Assembly (NCBI GenBank): GCA_015143295.1
Contig: CM026552.1
Coordinates: forward strand, 61,746,944-61,810,943
DNA length: 64,000 nucleotides
Direction of reading: 5' to 3'
DNA from: Tetracentron sinense
Taxonomy: Eukaryota; Streptophyta; Magnoliopsida; Trochodendrales; Trochodendraceae
Shown: positions 9,292 through 19,532 of the stretch, one piece after another
Position numbering within the stretch: the stretch's first letter is position 1
Layout of the letters: each line of letters opens with the position of its first letter
Notes under the pieces: generated by a model
What the model saw: the letters and a program-made list of their open reading frames with translations, nothing else
Told to the model about the DNA's origin: nothing
The model's database searches: none
Made by a program: the position numbers and the translations under genes

Positions 9292-10491
9292 ATGAGACGG
9301 AACACACGGGGTCGTGGACCACATACCAGAGCTTCCTCTTCTTCACGGGATGAGGATGAGCAGCCGGACCTCTCTCGAGTCTTAGGCTCTATTGCTGAGA
9401 CACTCGCCATACTGGCGGCTCGGCAGGCTATACCATCATCGGCGGCACCTACTCCACCGCCCGCAGCTCCAGTACATCGTACCGCTGGAGTTGAGGCATT
9501 CAGGAGATTGAGGCCTCCACCATTCCATGGGAGTGTGGACCCTCTTGCTGCGGAGGCATGGATCCTCCAGATGGAGAAGATCCTTACGGTCCTCTCACCT
9601 ACAGAGGAGGAGAGGGTAGCATGGGCAGCTTTCATGCTAGAAGGCGAAGCCCACCATTGGTGGTTGTCCGTACTGAGGACGAGAGATTTGACCATGCAGG
9701 GTCTACCTTGGACTTGGGAGGAGTTCAAGGATACTTTTTACAAAAAGTATTTTCCGATTGGAGCACGGGAAAAGAAAGAGAGAGAATTCATCAACCTTGA
9801 GCAAGGTTTGATGTCGGTTGCACAATACGAGGCCAAGTTCTCGGAGTTGTCGAGATTTGCGCCTCATATGGTTGCTACTGAGGCAATGAAGGCGAGGAGA
9901 TTTGAGCAAGGGCTCAAGGATGTGATTATGGAGAAGGTGTCCGTTTTCAGGCATACTACCTACCCTGAGGTAGTAGACAAGGCCTTATTGGTCAAGGCCA
10001 ATTCGGAGACAGTGTCCAAGAAGAGGGAGTGGGCGAGAGGCCAAGCTAGTAGTTCAGCACCTCCAGAGAGGCGGACTCGTTATCAGTATGCGTGGCCAGC
10101 ACCATCGATGAGGCCTTCTTATGCGCCTCCAGCTCCACGGCAGTATGTGCCTCAGGCACCGAGACCTCAGGCTCTTCCAGCCCCACGGCCTGTTGCACCT
10201 CAGACGATGAGGTATGCTCCGCTTCCAGCCCCTCCGACTTATACACACGAGGTCTGCACTTCATGCGGCAAAAGGCATCCGGCAGGAGATTGTCGAAGAG
10301 CATCTGGTGGATGTTATCATTGCGGTCGCCAGGGCCACATGATCAGGGATTGCCCCAGTCGGCATTTATCAGGCCAGTCTCAGGGGATTAGTCCACCAGC
10401 ACGCCCAGCAGGATCATATCAGGCGTCATCTCAGACTACCCGGTTACACCACAGTCTCGCCAGGCGAACCAGGGGCGAGTTTTTGCCTTGA
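9292..10491 (+). CDS. gag: Gag polyprotein of F (tail frameshifted)
   Basis: Gag forms the virus-like particle that packages the element RNA in the cytoplasm. The frame starts MRRNTRGRG, has the QVLGSIAETLAILAARQ-like N-terminal helix (SRVLGSIAETL), the capsid domain at about residues 95-215 (GEAHHWWLS, YKKYFPIGAREKKE, FEQGLK), a basic Pro/Ala-rich linker at about 240-315, and two knuckles, CTSCGKRHPAGDC (about 322) and CYHCGRQGHMIRDC (about 340). The start is chosen because E's gag begins identically and an acceptor-like CAG lies just upstream. A one-base deletion after 10444, relative to E, shifts the last ~16 residues of this frame. The correct frame would run to the intron donor at 10530. 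Confidence 0.88.
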   Translation: MRRNTRGRGPHTRASSSSRDEDEQPDLSRVLGSIAETLAILAARQAIPSSAAPTPPPAAPVHRTAGVEAFRRLRPPPFHGSVDPLAAEAWILQMEKILTVLSPTEEERVAWAAFMLEGEAHHWWLSVLRTRDLTMQGLPWTWEEFKDTFYKKYFPIGAREKKEREFINLEQGLMSVAQYEAKFSELSRFAPHMVATEAMKARRFEQGLKDVIMEKVSVFRHTTYPEVVDKALLVKANSETVSKKREWARGQASSSAPPERRTRYQYAWPAPSMRPSYAPPAPRQYVPQAPRPQALPAPRPVAPQTMRYAPLPAPPTYTHEVCTSCGKRHPAGDCRRASGGCYHCGRQGHMIRDCPSRHLSGQSQGISPPARPAGSYQASSQTTRLHHSLARRTRGEFLP

Positions 10492-10530
10492 CAGAGGGTG
10501 ATGCACTTGCATCTGACGATGTGGTGCAAG

Positions 10531-10674
10531 GTACGCGTTTGGAGTTATTTTCCTTATTCGTGATGGTTATGTTATGTTTTATCCCATGTGTACGTACTTG
10601 GTATGCTATATATGTATATACCTATGTGTATACACTGTTGATGCTTGAATTGACGTAACTAGCTAAAATTTCAG
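10531..10674 (+). other. Intron-like segment between gag and protease of F
   Basis: The segment begins CAAG|GTACGC and ends AAAATTTCAG|GAG, is AT-rich with stops in its frames, and is 144 bp. Removing it joins ...DDVVQ directly to G(A)LLVNE of the protease region in frame. E has a 148-bp counterpart with the same borders. It looks like a plant intron that controls gag versus gag-pol output; this is inferred, not shown by transcripts. Confidence 0.6.
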
Positions 10675-11183
10675 GAGCCCTACTAGTCAATGAGTGTTTG
10701 GCTCGAGTGTTGATTGATACCGGGTCTACTCATTCATTTGTCTCGCCGAGTTTTTCAGAAGGCTTTTCTGTAGAGCCAAGTCAGCTAGAACTGGAGTTAG
10801 CCATTTCGACTCCTCTCGGCAAAACAGTATTGGCAGATAAAGTGTATGGAGATAGTGTGGTCCAAGTTGGGAGCCACGAGTTGGCGGTTGATCTCATCGT
10901 CCTTGGATTCCAAGACTTTGATGTTATATTGGGAATGGATTGGTTAGCAGCACATCATGGGCATGTAGCTTGCTTTGAGAAAATGGTACTCTTCAAGCCG
11001 GTAGAAGGAAAACCATTTCACTTTCGAGGGTTGAGAAGTAGAGACATTGCCCGCTTTGCGGCGTTGAGCTTAGCTAACCCTGAAGCAAAGGACTCATCGA
11101 CTATTCCGGTTGTGAGTGAATTCCTGGATGTATTTCCAGAAGAGTTGCCAGGATTGCCTCAGATAGGGAGATTGAGTTTGTGA
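10675..11183 (+). CDS. pol: Protease and start of the RT region of F pol
   Basis: This is the retropepsin-like aspartic protease that cleaves the Gag-Pol precursor. The catalytic motif is [11 protein letters not shown] (Asp in DTG), with the second conserved block [11 protein letters not shown]. The continuous frame with an ATG begins at 10698, but the likely in-frame entry is the splice acceptor at 10675. The frame runs into [15 protein letters not shown], the usual lead-in to chromovirus RT, and then shifts: a one-base deletion near 11160 (CCTCAG versus CCTCCAG in E) ends it at 11183 and puts RT in another frame. Confidence 0.85.
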
Positions 11184-13999
11184 TCGAGCTTGCACCAGGC
11201 ACGGCTCCTGTTTTCAGAGCTCCATATAGAATGGCCCCTATTGAACTTAAGGAGTTGAAGACTCAGTTGGAGGAATTACAAGGCCTTGGTTTCATTCGAC
11301 CAAGTGTCTCACCGTGGGGTGCCCCGGTGTTGTTTGTTAAGAAGAAAGATGGCTCGATGCGGATGTGTGTCGATTACCGACAATTGAACAAAGTCACCAT
11401 AAAGAATAGGTATCCCTTGCCTAGGATTGATGACTTGTTCGATCAGTTGAAGGGAGCGAGATTTTTCTCGAAGATAGATCTTCGATCGGGTTATCACCAG
11501 TTGAAGATTAAGGTGGAAGATGTTCCCAAAACTGCTTTCAGGACTCGGTATGGGCACTACGAGTTCTTGGTGATGCCTTTTGGACTCACGAACGCGCCGG
11601 CAGCCTTTATGGATTTGATGAACCGGGTGTTCCGGCCATATCTTGATAGGTGCGTGATTGTATTTGTTGATGACATCTTGGTCTATTCCCAGACACGGGA
11701 AGATCACACACGCGACCTATGCCTTGCTTTGGAAATGCTAAGAGAACACAAGCTATACGCCAAACTTAGCAAGTGTGAGTTTTGGTTGGAAGAGGTGGCA
11801 TTCCTAGGCCACGTGGTTTCTGCAGAAGGTATCTCGGTGGATCCGAAGAAGATCGAAGCAGTTATGAGTTGGGCGAGGCCCAAGAGTGTTACCGAGATAC
11901 GCAGCTTTCTTGGGTTGGCAGGCTACTACAGGAGATTCGTAGAGGGTTTCTCTAGCCTTGCAGCACCGCTCACTTACCTGACAAGGAAGAATGCCAAGTT
12001 TGTATGGAGTGATAAGTGCGAGATCAGTTTCACGGAACTGAAGAAGAGGCTTACTACAGCTCCTGTCCTTACAGTGCCATCCGGACCTCTTGGGTATGAG
12101 GTGTACAGTGATGCCTCACACGTTGGACTTGGATGTGTGCTTATGCAACACAAGAAAGTCATTGCCTATGCATCAAGGCAATTGAAGGAGCATGAGAAGA
12201 ATTATCCCACGCACGACTTGGAGCTTGCGGCGGTCGTGTTTGCACTTAAGATTTGGCGTCATTACCTTTATGGGGTGGAGTTCTATGTGTTCACTGATCA
12301 CAAGAGTCTCAAGTATCTCTTTTCCCAAAAGGAGCTGAATCTAAGGCAACGGCGTTGGATGGAATTTTTGAAAGACTATGATTGTACCATTCAATACCAC
12401 CCGGGTAAAGCAAATGTAGTGGCAGATGCTTTGAGTAGAAGACCTCAAGGGTTGTTAGCACATATGTTGGTTCAAGAATGGAAGCTACTACAAGATTTGG
12501 CAAATCTGGACATCAGTGTGAATGACTCTGTCCGTGGTCCTACCTTGGCAAATGTTACGGTTCGGCCGTACATTATAGATTTGATCCAAGAATATCAAGA
12601 CATGGATGCTGAATTGTCGGCTTATCGGGACAAGGAAGTTGCTAAGGGTAGTGAGGACTTCTCTCTCACTAGTCGGGGTGCTATCACATTCAAAGGAAGG
12701 TTGTGTGTTCCGGCCAACGCAGATCTTCGACGAGAGATCATGGATGAGGCACATCGTTCGAAGTACACAGTGCATCCAGGGGGTACAAAGATGTACCGGA
12801 ACCTCAAGAGTCACTTTTGGTGGCGGAATATGAAGAGGGATGTTGCGGAATATGTAGCACGGTGCTTGGTGTGTCAACAAGTGAAAGCAGAACACATGCG
12901 ACCCGCCGGTCTATTGCATTCCCTTCCTATTCCCGAGTGGAAATGGGAGAACATATCCATGGATTTCATAGTTGGCTTGCCAAAGACGGCAAGGGGCTCA
13001 GATGCGATATGGGTAGTAGTGGATCGTTTGACAAAGTCCGCTCATTTCTTACCCTACCGTACTACCTTCAACTCTAGTCAGTTGGCTGCACTATATATCA
13101 AGGAAGTAGTTAGACTACATGGGGTGCCAGTCAGTATTGTGTCAGATCGGGATCCAAGATTCACGTCAAGATTTTGGAAAAGTTTCCAAGAGGCTATGGG
13201 TTCCCAACTTGATTTCAGCACCGCCTTTCATCCACAAACGGATGGACAAACCGAGAGAGTGAACCAAGTCATTGAAGACATGCTTCGAGCTTGTATGTTA
13301 GATTTCAGAGGCAGTTGGGAAGAGCACTTGCCTCTGGCTGAATTCGCTTATAATAACAGCTATCAGGCAAGTATTCAAATGGCACCATTTGAGGCCTTGT
13401 ATGGGCGAAGTTGTAGGTCTCCTCTCTATTGGGATGAGGTAGGAGAAAGGAAAGTGCTTGGTCCGGAGTTGATTGAGCAAACTGCAAACACAGTTAAGAT
13501 CATCCGGGATCGATTGAAAGCCGCTCAAGATCGCCAGAAAAGTTATGCGGACACACGCCGTAGGGACTTGGAATTTCAAGTAGGGGATCAAGTTTTTGTG
13601 AAAGTATCTCCTAGCAAAGGGATCATGAGATTTGGGAAGCGAGGCAAGCTCAGTCCTCGGTATGTTGGGCCTTTTGAGATTATCACACGGGTTGGTGAAG
13701 TTGCTTATCGAGTAGCTCTTCCACCTCACATGGCTGCAGTTCATAACGTCTTCCATGTGTCCATGCTTCGGAAGTATCTTGCGGATCCTTCGCATGTCAT
13801 AGACTTGGAACAGTTGGAGATTCGAGAGGACCTCACCTTGATTGAAAAGCCAGTCCAGATTTTAGATCGAAGGAATCAAGTGCTTCGCAACAAGACAATC
13901 CCTTTGGTTCTTGTGCAATGGCAACACCATGCTCGGGAAGAAGCTACATGGGAGCGTGAAGCCGAAGTCAAAGCAAAGTACCCAGAATTACTTGAATGA
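11180..13999 (+). CDS. pol: RT-RNase H-integrase-chromodomain part of F pol
   Basis: This 939-codon frame carries most of the replication enzymes. Reverse transcriptase spans about residues 1-270 (VDYRQLN near 65, catalytic FVDDIL near 163, [10 protein letters not shown]). RNase H follows ([10 protein letters not shown] near 309, [15 protein letters not shown] near 415). Integrase has an HHCC zinc region (about 523-570), catalytic Asp in MDFIVGLP (about 594), Asp in SDRDPRF (about 655) and Glu in QTERVNQ (about 691), then a GPFEIITR module (about 829). The C-terminus (890-933) is chromodomain-like ([15 protein letters not shown]), which marks a chromovirus; such domains steer integration toward particular chromatin. 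The apparent ATG at 11180 is created by the upstream frameshift. Confidence 0.92.
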   Translation: MIELAPGTAPVFRAPYRMAPIELKELKTQLEELQGLGFIRPSVSPWGAPVLFVKKKDGSMRMCVDYRQLNKVTIKNRYPLPRIDDLFDQLKGARFFSKIDLRSGYHQLKIKVEDVPKTAFRTRYGHYEFLVMPFGLTNAPAAFMDLMNRVFRPYLDRCVIVFVDDILVYSQTREDHTRDLCLALEMLREHKLYAKLSKCEFWLEEVAFLGHVVSAEGISVDPKKIEAVMSWARPKSVTEIRSFLGLAGYYRRFVEGFSSLAAPLTYLTRKNAKFVWSDKCEISFTELKKRLTTAPVLTVPSGPLGYEVYSDASHVGLGCVLMQHKKVIAYASRQLKEHEKNYPTHDLELAAVVFALKIWRHYLYGVEFYVFTDHKSLKYLFSQKELNLRQRRWMEFLKDYDCTIQYHPGKANVVADALSRRPQGLLAHMLVQEWKLLQDLANLDISVNDSVRGPTLANVTVRPYIIDLIQEYQDMDAELSAYRDKEVAKGSEDFSLTSRGAITFKGRLCVPANADLRREIMDEAHRSKYTVHPGGTKMYRNLKSHFWWRNMKRDVAEYVARCLVCQQVKAEHMRPAGLLHSLPIPEWKWENISMDFIVGLPKTARGSDAIWVVVDRLTKSAHFLPYRTTFNSSQLAALYIKEVVRLHGVPVSIVSDRDPRFTSRFWKSFQEAMGSQLDFSTAFHPQTDGQTERVNQVIEDMLRACMLDFRGSWEEHLPLAEFAYNNSYQASIQMAPFEALYGRSCRSPLYWDEVGERKVLGPELIEQTANTVKIIRDRLKAAQDRQKSYADTRRRDLEFQVGDQVFVKVSPSKGIMRFGKRGKLSPRYVGPFEIITRVGEVAYRVALPPHMAAVHNVFHVSMLRKYLADPSHVIDLEQLEIREDLTLIEKPVQILDRRNQVLRNKTIPLVLVQWQHHAREEATWEREAEVKAKYPELLE

Positions 14000-14101
14000 G
14001 TTTCTGTGTGAAGTCTGTATATGACATGTAATGTTCTTTTTGAATTGTAATGCAAGTAGTGTCTGAATTTCGAGGACGAAATTTTTGTAAGGGGGGGAGG
14101 A
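14000..14101 (+). promoter_or_regulatory. 3' untranslated stretch and polypurine tract of F
   Basis: After the pol stop, the sequence TTTCGAGGACGAAATTTTTG is followed by GTAAGGGGGGGAGGA at 14087-14101, directly before the LTR start at 14102. E and the duplicated copy (before 19533) have the same block. Confidence 0.85.
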
Positions 14102-14419
14102 TGTAGAGCCCCAGACTTTTTCATGCATAATACATGACACTTTCGTTGTCATCTTGCCTTTTTAAGAGGTATGATTAATAAATGAGGAAGAATTTGGAAA
14201 TTTCGAAATGTCAGAATTGTTCCTCTTCGAAGTACGAACACAACGCAAGTTGAATCGTCAAAATCGGACGAACGAGTCAAAAGATATGGCCAAAACAGTC
14301 TGTACCTGTAGGAAAACGTATACTGTGTGCATCCGTTGTACAGCTCACCACGGGTACGTTGTACAACTCACCACGGGCACGCTGTACATGAGACGACGTG
14401 ACAACGGGTTCTTCACCCT

Positions 14420-14830
14420 TGACAACGCCACCACGAGTTACACTATTCACGCCACCACGAGTTGGCACTACTCACGCCACCACGAGTTGGCACTATTCAC
14501 GCCACCACGAGTTGCACTATTCACGCCACCACGAGTTGCACTATTCACGCCACCACGAGTTGGCACTATTCACGCCACCACGAGTTTGCACTATTCATGG
14601 CACCACGAGTTGCACTATTCACGCCACCACGAGTTACACTATTCACGCCACCACGAGTTGGCACTATTCATATCACCACGAGTTGGCACTATTCACGCCA
14701 CCACGAGTTGGCACTATTCACAGCCACCATGAGTTGCCACTATTCACAGCACCACGAGTTGGCACTATTCACGCCACCACGAGTTGGCACTATTCATGGC
14801 ACCACGAGTTGGCACTATTCACAGCACAAT
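14420..14830. repeat. 24/25-bp minisatellite in F 3' LTR
   Basis: The units are the same as at 6640-7065 but the order of the variants (GCACT, GTTACACT, CATATCACC, CACAGCCACC) differs, showing array turnover since insertion. The copy at 19850-20262 matches this order, so the duplicate derives from the 3' LTR. Confidence 0.9.
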
Positions 14831-16289
14831 GTGTTCAGCACTATTCACGGTCCTCGCGTCATTACAGAAATCCCAGTAAGGGTATTACGGTCTTTTGGTC
14901 AGTTCACTCTTACCTTAAGAGTTTAACCCGAGCCTTTAGGGCTTCATTCGACACTTAGAGAGTTTGAGAGAATAGGAGAAAGGGGAGAAGGCGATTCCAA
15001 CCTAGGGTTTCCATTTTGGAGAGAAATCAAAGGGTTTTGAAACCCTAGATCAACCTCCAGCCCATTTTTCTTCAAGATCAAGGCACAAACTCGTGAGGAG
15101 CATCTCCTCAAACTAGGGCAGCAGCTACACAGTCGTTTTGGAAAGGGGTTTCTTCCTCATTTCTTCAAGGTCGGTACTTTTACTACCCTCCTAGTTATAG
15201 TTCCTCTTTCCCCTTCTTTCCTCTTCATTTTCTTTCATTTACACATGTGCTATGAGATGGATGAATGATAAATAGTAAATGGTGAATGGTGAATGGTGAA
15301 TGGTGAATGGTGAATGGTGAATGGAGATGGGATGGGCGATTGGATGCCAATGGTTGTGTGTGATGAACAAATGGGGAAGGGCATTGTTCCAATAATGAAC
15401 GTACATGTATGAATTGAGTAAAACCCATCTAGAAAAGCATGTTGTAGGATAAATCCATAATGAACATACCATGTTTGATGAAATGCCAAGGTGAACACAG
15501 TGAGCTGAAAATCTGGAAATGCATGCCTAATAAATTATGAATATTGCTAGGGACTATGATAGTGTGTTTCCTGCTTTCCCATAATGCTATGAATATTACA
15601 TTACTCAATCTTTGATGCTATATGTGTTGTGAAATTACCCAAATGTCATCTTTAAATTTGAATGCAAGTATGTACACGGTTCCCACGAGCACGGCATGCA
15701 TGGCATGATTTATCGAGGTTTTCAAGAACATGGTTAGAGGTGGGACATATCCTACGATATGTTTTACCTCGCTTTTCACAAGAAGACAAGAACCAACATT
15801 CCACGAGGGGTCTCCCCTCACTCACAAGTGCATATCATGAAGAAGGGTCTCCCTTCCCTCGCAAGTGCATACATATCATAAAGAAGGGTCTCCCTTCCCT
15901 CGCAAGTGCATTGCATAAAGAAGGGTCTCCCTTCCCTCTCAAGGCATCTCACAAGTGCATCTCACAAGTGCATCTCACAAGTTACATGATCACAAGCAAG
16001 CATGCATGACATGACATGACATACAAGAATCAAGCAAGATAGACAAGACAAGCTTTACGTACGAAAAGATATTTCAAGTCAAGTCAGGTGCACGATGTTT
16101 TCAAGAGGATTTATCGGTTTTCTACGAGTTTCAAGCATGATTATAAACTGCTTTACTTCCTTGTATGATATAAATTGTTTCCGTGTGACAAATATGAATT
16201 TCTCCTGATTATGTATTGCCATGTTTATGCTATAATTGTTGGTTAGTATTCAGTACCCGCTGAGTATTCCATGCTCAGCCGTACTTCTT

Positions 16290-16409
16290 ATGTCGGCAGG
16301 TTCTGAGGGAGCTGCTACTCCATTTGATGTTTGTGCTCCTGGTCCATGGGTGGAAGAGGAGTATGTCGAGGAGCCTTTGGAGGAACCTCCAGTAGAGGGT
16401 TACCAATAG
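16290..16409 (+). CDS. Small acidic LTR reading frame, F 3' LTR copy
   Basis: The frame is the same as at 8528-8647, intact from MSAG to the TAG after VEGYQ. Confidence 0.4.
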   Translation: MSAGSEGAATPFDVCAPGPWVEEEYVEEPLEEPPVEGYQ

Positions 16410-16666
16410 GTGGTTGTAGATTCTGAGTGGTTTAGCTGTGGGTGAGACGAGAGTCAGATTTATGTATTTGGGCGGGCATGTCCGCACTTTCTTTTGGATT
16501 CTTTTGTGTAAACTTGGATTGATTATGTATATACATAGAGGTTTGGTAGACTTCCGCTATGCCATGTTAGAGCATGTTTCCGCTGTTTTGTCCTCTATCG
16601 TATATGCTCTGTGGGTTTTGCAGGTTAGTTCACTCTAACTCCTAGGGTGGGTTTTGGGGCGCGACA

Positions 16667-18292
16667 GATAGAGAGAAAGGAGAAGGGTTTCCAAAACCTA
16701 GGTTTTCATTTGGGAGAAATCAAAGGGGTTAAGACCCTAGATCAACCCCAATCCCGTTTTCTTCAAGATCAAGGCCAAGCATTCGAGGAGCTCGTGATCC
16801 AAGCTAGGGCAGCAGCTACACGGTCGTTTTTGGAAGGGGTTTCTTCCTCATTGTTCAAGGTCGGTACTTCTTGCTACCCTCCTAGTTATAGTTCTTCCTT
16901 TCCTTTATTTTCTTTGTGTTCCCTTATACATCCATGTATTATGAGATGGGTTGTGAATGGTGAATGGTGAATGATGAATGGAGATGAATGTGGGCGATTG
17001 GATGCCGTGTGTATTGATGTGATGGATGAACGGGGAGGGCATTGTACCCATAATAAACATACAAGTGTGATGTGAGTATAACCCACCTAGAAAAGCATGT
17101 TGTAGGGTTAATAAATAATGAACACACCCTATGTTTGACGAAATGCCAAGGTGAATAAATGAGTGATAAATTAAGGGAATACATGCTTAATTATTCATGA
17201 AATTGTTAGGGCTTATGATAGTGTGTTTCTTACATTTCTTAAAATGTGCGATTTATTACTTGTTCAAATCGTGATATGCTATGCTTTGTAAATTACCCAA
17301 ATTGTCATATTTATTCCAAATGCAGTATGCACACGATCTCACAAGCACGCATGCATGACATGGATTACCGACGTTTTTCAAGAATGGGATTTAGAGGTGG
17401 GGCATATCCTACGCTATGTTTTACCTCGCTTTTGGCAAGGACAAGTCATCATGCATTATCATAAGAGGGCTTCCCTTCCCTCGCAAGTACATACATATCA
17501 TAAGAAGGGCTTCCCTTCCCGCGCAAGTACATCTCACAAGGACATCTCACAAGTGAAAGGACATGACATGAGCATTTAGAAAGAAGGGTCTCCCTTCCTC
17601 ACAAGTAGTTTACTCTTCCAAGCATGATACAAGCATGGCATGACACGGCATGACAAGCATGAGCATTTTAGGAAGAAGGGTCTCCCTTCCCTCACAAGTA
17701 GATTACTTTTCCGAACAAGCAGCATGATACATGACATGACAAGCTGAGCATTTAGAAGAAGGGTCTCCCTTCCCTCACAAGTAGTTTACTTTCCAAGCAG
17801 CATGACATGGCATGACACGCATGATATGATAAGATAAGACAACATGACAAGTTTTCAAGCACGGAAATGGGTATTTCCAAATCAAGTCAAGTGCACAAGG
17901 TTTTCAAGGGTTTAACGGCTTTCTACGAAATACAAGCATGATTATAAATTGCTTTTACTTCCTTGTATGATATGAATTGTTTCCTTCTAACTTATAAGAA
18001 TTGTTCCTGCTTTATGTATGCTATTGTATGCTATGACTGTTGGTTAGTGCCTTAGTACCCCGCTGAGTAGTCCATGCTCAGCCGTACTTCTTATGTCGGC
18101 AGGTGATGGCGGAGCAGCTGCTCCATTTGATATCTGTGCTCCGAGCCCTTGGGTGGAGGAGGAGTACGTCGAGGAGCCTTTGGAGGAACCTCCCGTAGAG
18201 GGTTACCATTAGGTGGTTGTAGATTCTGAGTGTATAGCTGTGGGTGAGATGAGAGATATACATTCATGTATTTTGGCGGGGTCTGTCCGCAC
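16667..18292 (+). mobile_element. Fragment of E LTR (first copy next to F)
   Basis: It begins with GATAG, the right target duplication of F, and aligns with 22132-23756 of the E 5' LTR. It stops abruptly at TGTCCGCAC and joins F-type integrase sequence; the four bases GCAC are shared by both partners. It has many one-base insertions or deletions relative to the second copy. It includes a small ORF copy at 18093-18212. Confidence 0.85.
18093..18212 (+). CDS. Small acidic LTR reading frame, duplicated E LTR copy
   Basis: The frame is intact and encodes MSAGDGG... with PWVEEEYVEEPLEEPPVEGY, despite the high indel density around it. Confidence 0.35.
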   Translation: MSAGDGGAAAPFDICAPSPWVEEEYVEEPLEEPPVEGYH

Positions 18293-19430
18293 GGTGCTTA
18301 GTGTGTCAACAGGTGAAAGCAGAACACATGCGACCCGCCGGTCTATTGCATTCCCTTCCGATTCCCGAGTGGAAATGGGAGAAACATATCCATGGATTTC
18401 ATAGTTGGCTTGCCAAAGACGGCAAGGGGCTCAGATGCGATATGGGTAGTAGTGGATCGTTTGACAAAGTCCGCTCATTTCTTACCCTACCGTACTACCT
18501 TCAACTCTAGTCAGTTGGCTGCACTATATATCAAGGAAGTAGTTAGACTACATGGGGTGCACTGTCAGTATTGTGTCAGATCGGGATCCAAGATTCACGT
18601 CAAGATTTTGGAAAAGTTTCCAAGAGGCTATGGGTTCCCAACTTGATTTCAGCACCGCCTTTCATCCACAAACGGATGGACAAACCGAGAGAGTGAACCA
18701 AGTCATTGAAGACATGCTTCGAGCTTGTATGTTAGATTTCAGAGGCAGTTGGGAAGAGCACTTGCCTCTAGCTGAATTCGCTTATAATAACAGCTATCAG
18801 GCAAGTATTCAAATGGCACCATTTGAGGCCTTGTATGGGCGTAGTTGTAGGTCTCCTCTCTATTGGGATGCGGTAGGAGAAATGAAGTGTTTGGTCCGGA
18901 GTTGATGAGCAAACTGCAAACACAGTTAAGATCATCCGGGATCGATTGAAAGCCGCTCAAGATCGCCAGAAAGTTATGCGGACACACGCCGTAGGGACTT
19001 GGAATTTCAAGTAGGGGATCAAGTTTTTGTGAAAGTATCTCCTAGCAAAGGGATCATGAGATTTGGGAAGCGAGGCAAGCTCAGTCCTCGGTATGTTGGG
19101 CCTTTTGAGATTATCACACGGGTTGGTGAAGTTGCTTATCGAGTAGGTCTTCCACCTCACATGGCTGCAGTTCATAACGTCTTCCATGTGTCCATGCTTC
19201 GGAAGTATCTTGCGGATCCTTCGCATGTCATAGACTTGGAACAGTTGGAGATTCGAGAGGACCTCCCCTTGATTGAAAAGCCAGTCCAGATTTTAGATCG
19301 AAGGAATCAAGTGCTTCGCAACAAGACAATCCCTTTGGTTCTTTTGCAATGGCAACACCATGCTCGGGAAGAAGCTACATGGGAGCGTGAAGCCGAAGTC
19401 AAAGCAAAGTACCCAGAATTACTTGAATGA
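18289..19430 (+). pseudogene. pol: Duplicated, frameshifted integrase-chromodomain end of F pol
   Basis: It aligns with 12863-13999 of F, starting at the CLVCQQVK integrase zinc region. The frame is broken by several one-base changes: an extra base near 18384, an insertion in GGTGCACTGTC near 18560, losses near 18891 and 18907, and one near 18971. The chromodomain end is intact (from 18999). It has no start codon or upstream RT and cannot make a working enzyme. Confidence 0.9.
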
Positions 19431-19532
19431 GTTTCTGTGTGAAGTCTGTATATGACATGTAATGTTCTTTTTGAATTGTAATGCAAGTAGTGTCTGAATT
19501 TCGAGGACGAAATTTTTGTAAGGGGGGGAGGA
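19431..19532 (+). promoter_or_regulatory. Duplicated 3' untranslated stretch and polypurine tract
   Basis: It repeats 14000-14101, including GTAAGGGGGGGAGGA just before the LTR at 19533. Confidence 0.85.

Larger units (their letters stand above)
6321..16666 (+). mobile_element. Gypsy chromovirus F (Tekay-like), nested in the 5' LTR of E
   Basis: The element runs from TGTAGAGCCCC at 6321 to GCGACA at 16666, flanked by GATAG at 6316-6320 and 16667-16671. It has two LTRs (6321-8937 and 14102-16666), a tRNA-Met primer site, gag, an intron-like segment, pol with chromodomain and a polypurine tract. The gag-pol is close to E's but the upstream third of the LTR differs: the palindrome array is replaced by a 24/25-bp minisatellite. 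Two single-base deletions break the coding frame. Confidence 0.93.
14102..16666 (+). mobile_element. 3' LTR of F
   Basis: It matches the 5' LTR closely. The differences I noted are a reshuffled 24/25-bp array (14420-14830), a few homopolymer length changes, fewer TGAATGG units and a deletion of about 35-40 bp near 16627 between AGTT repeats. The small ORF is at 16290-16409. Confidence 0.92.
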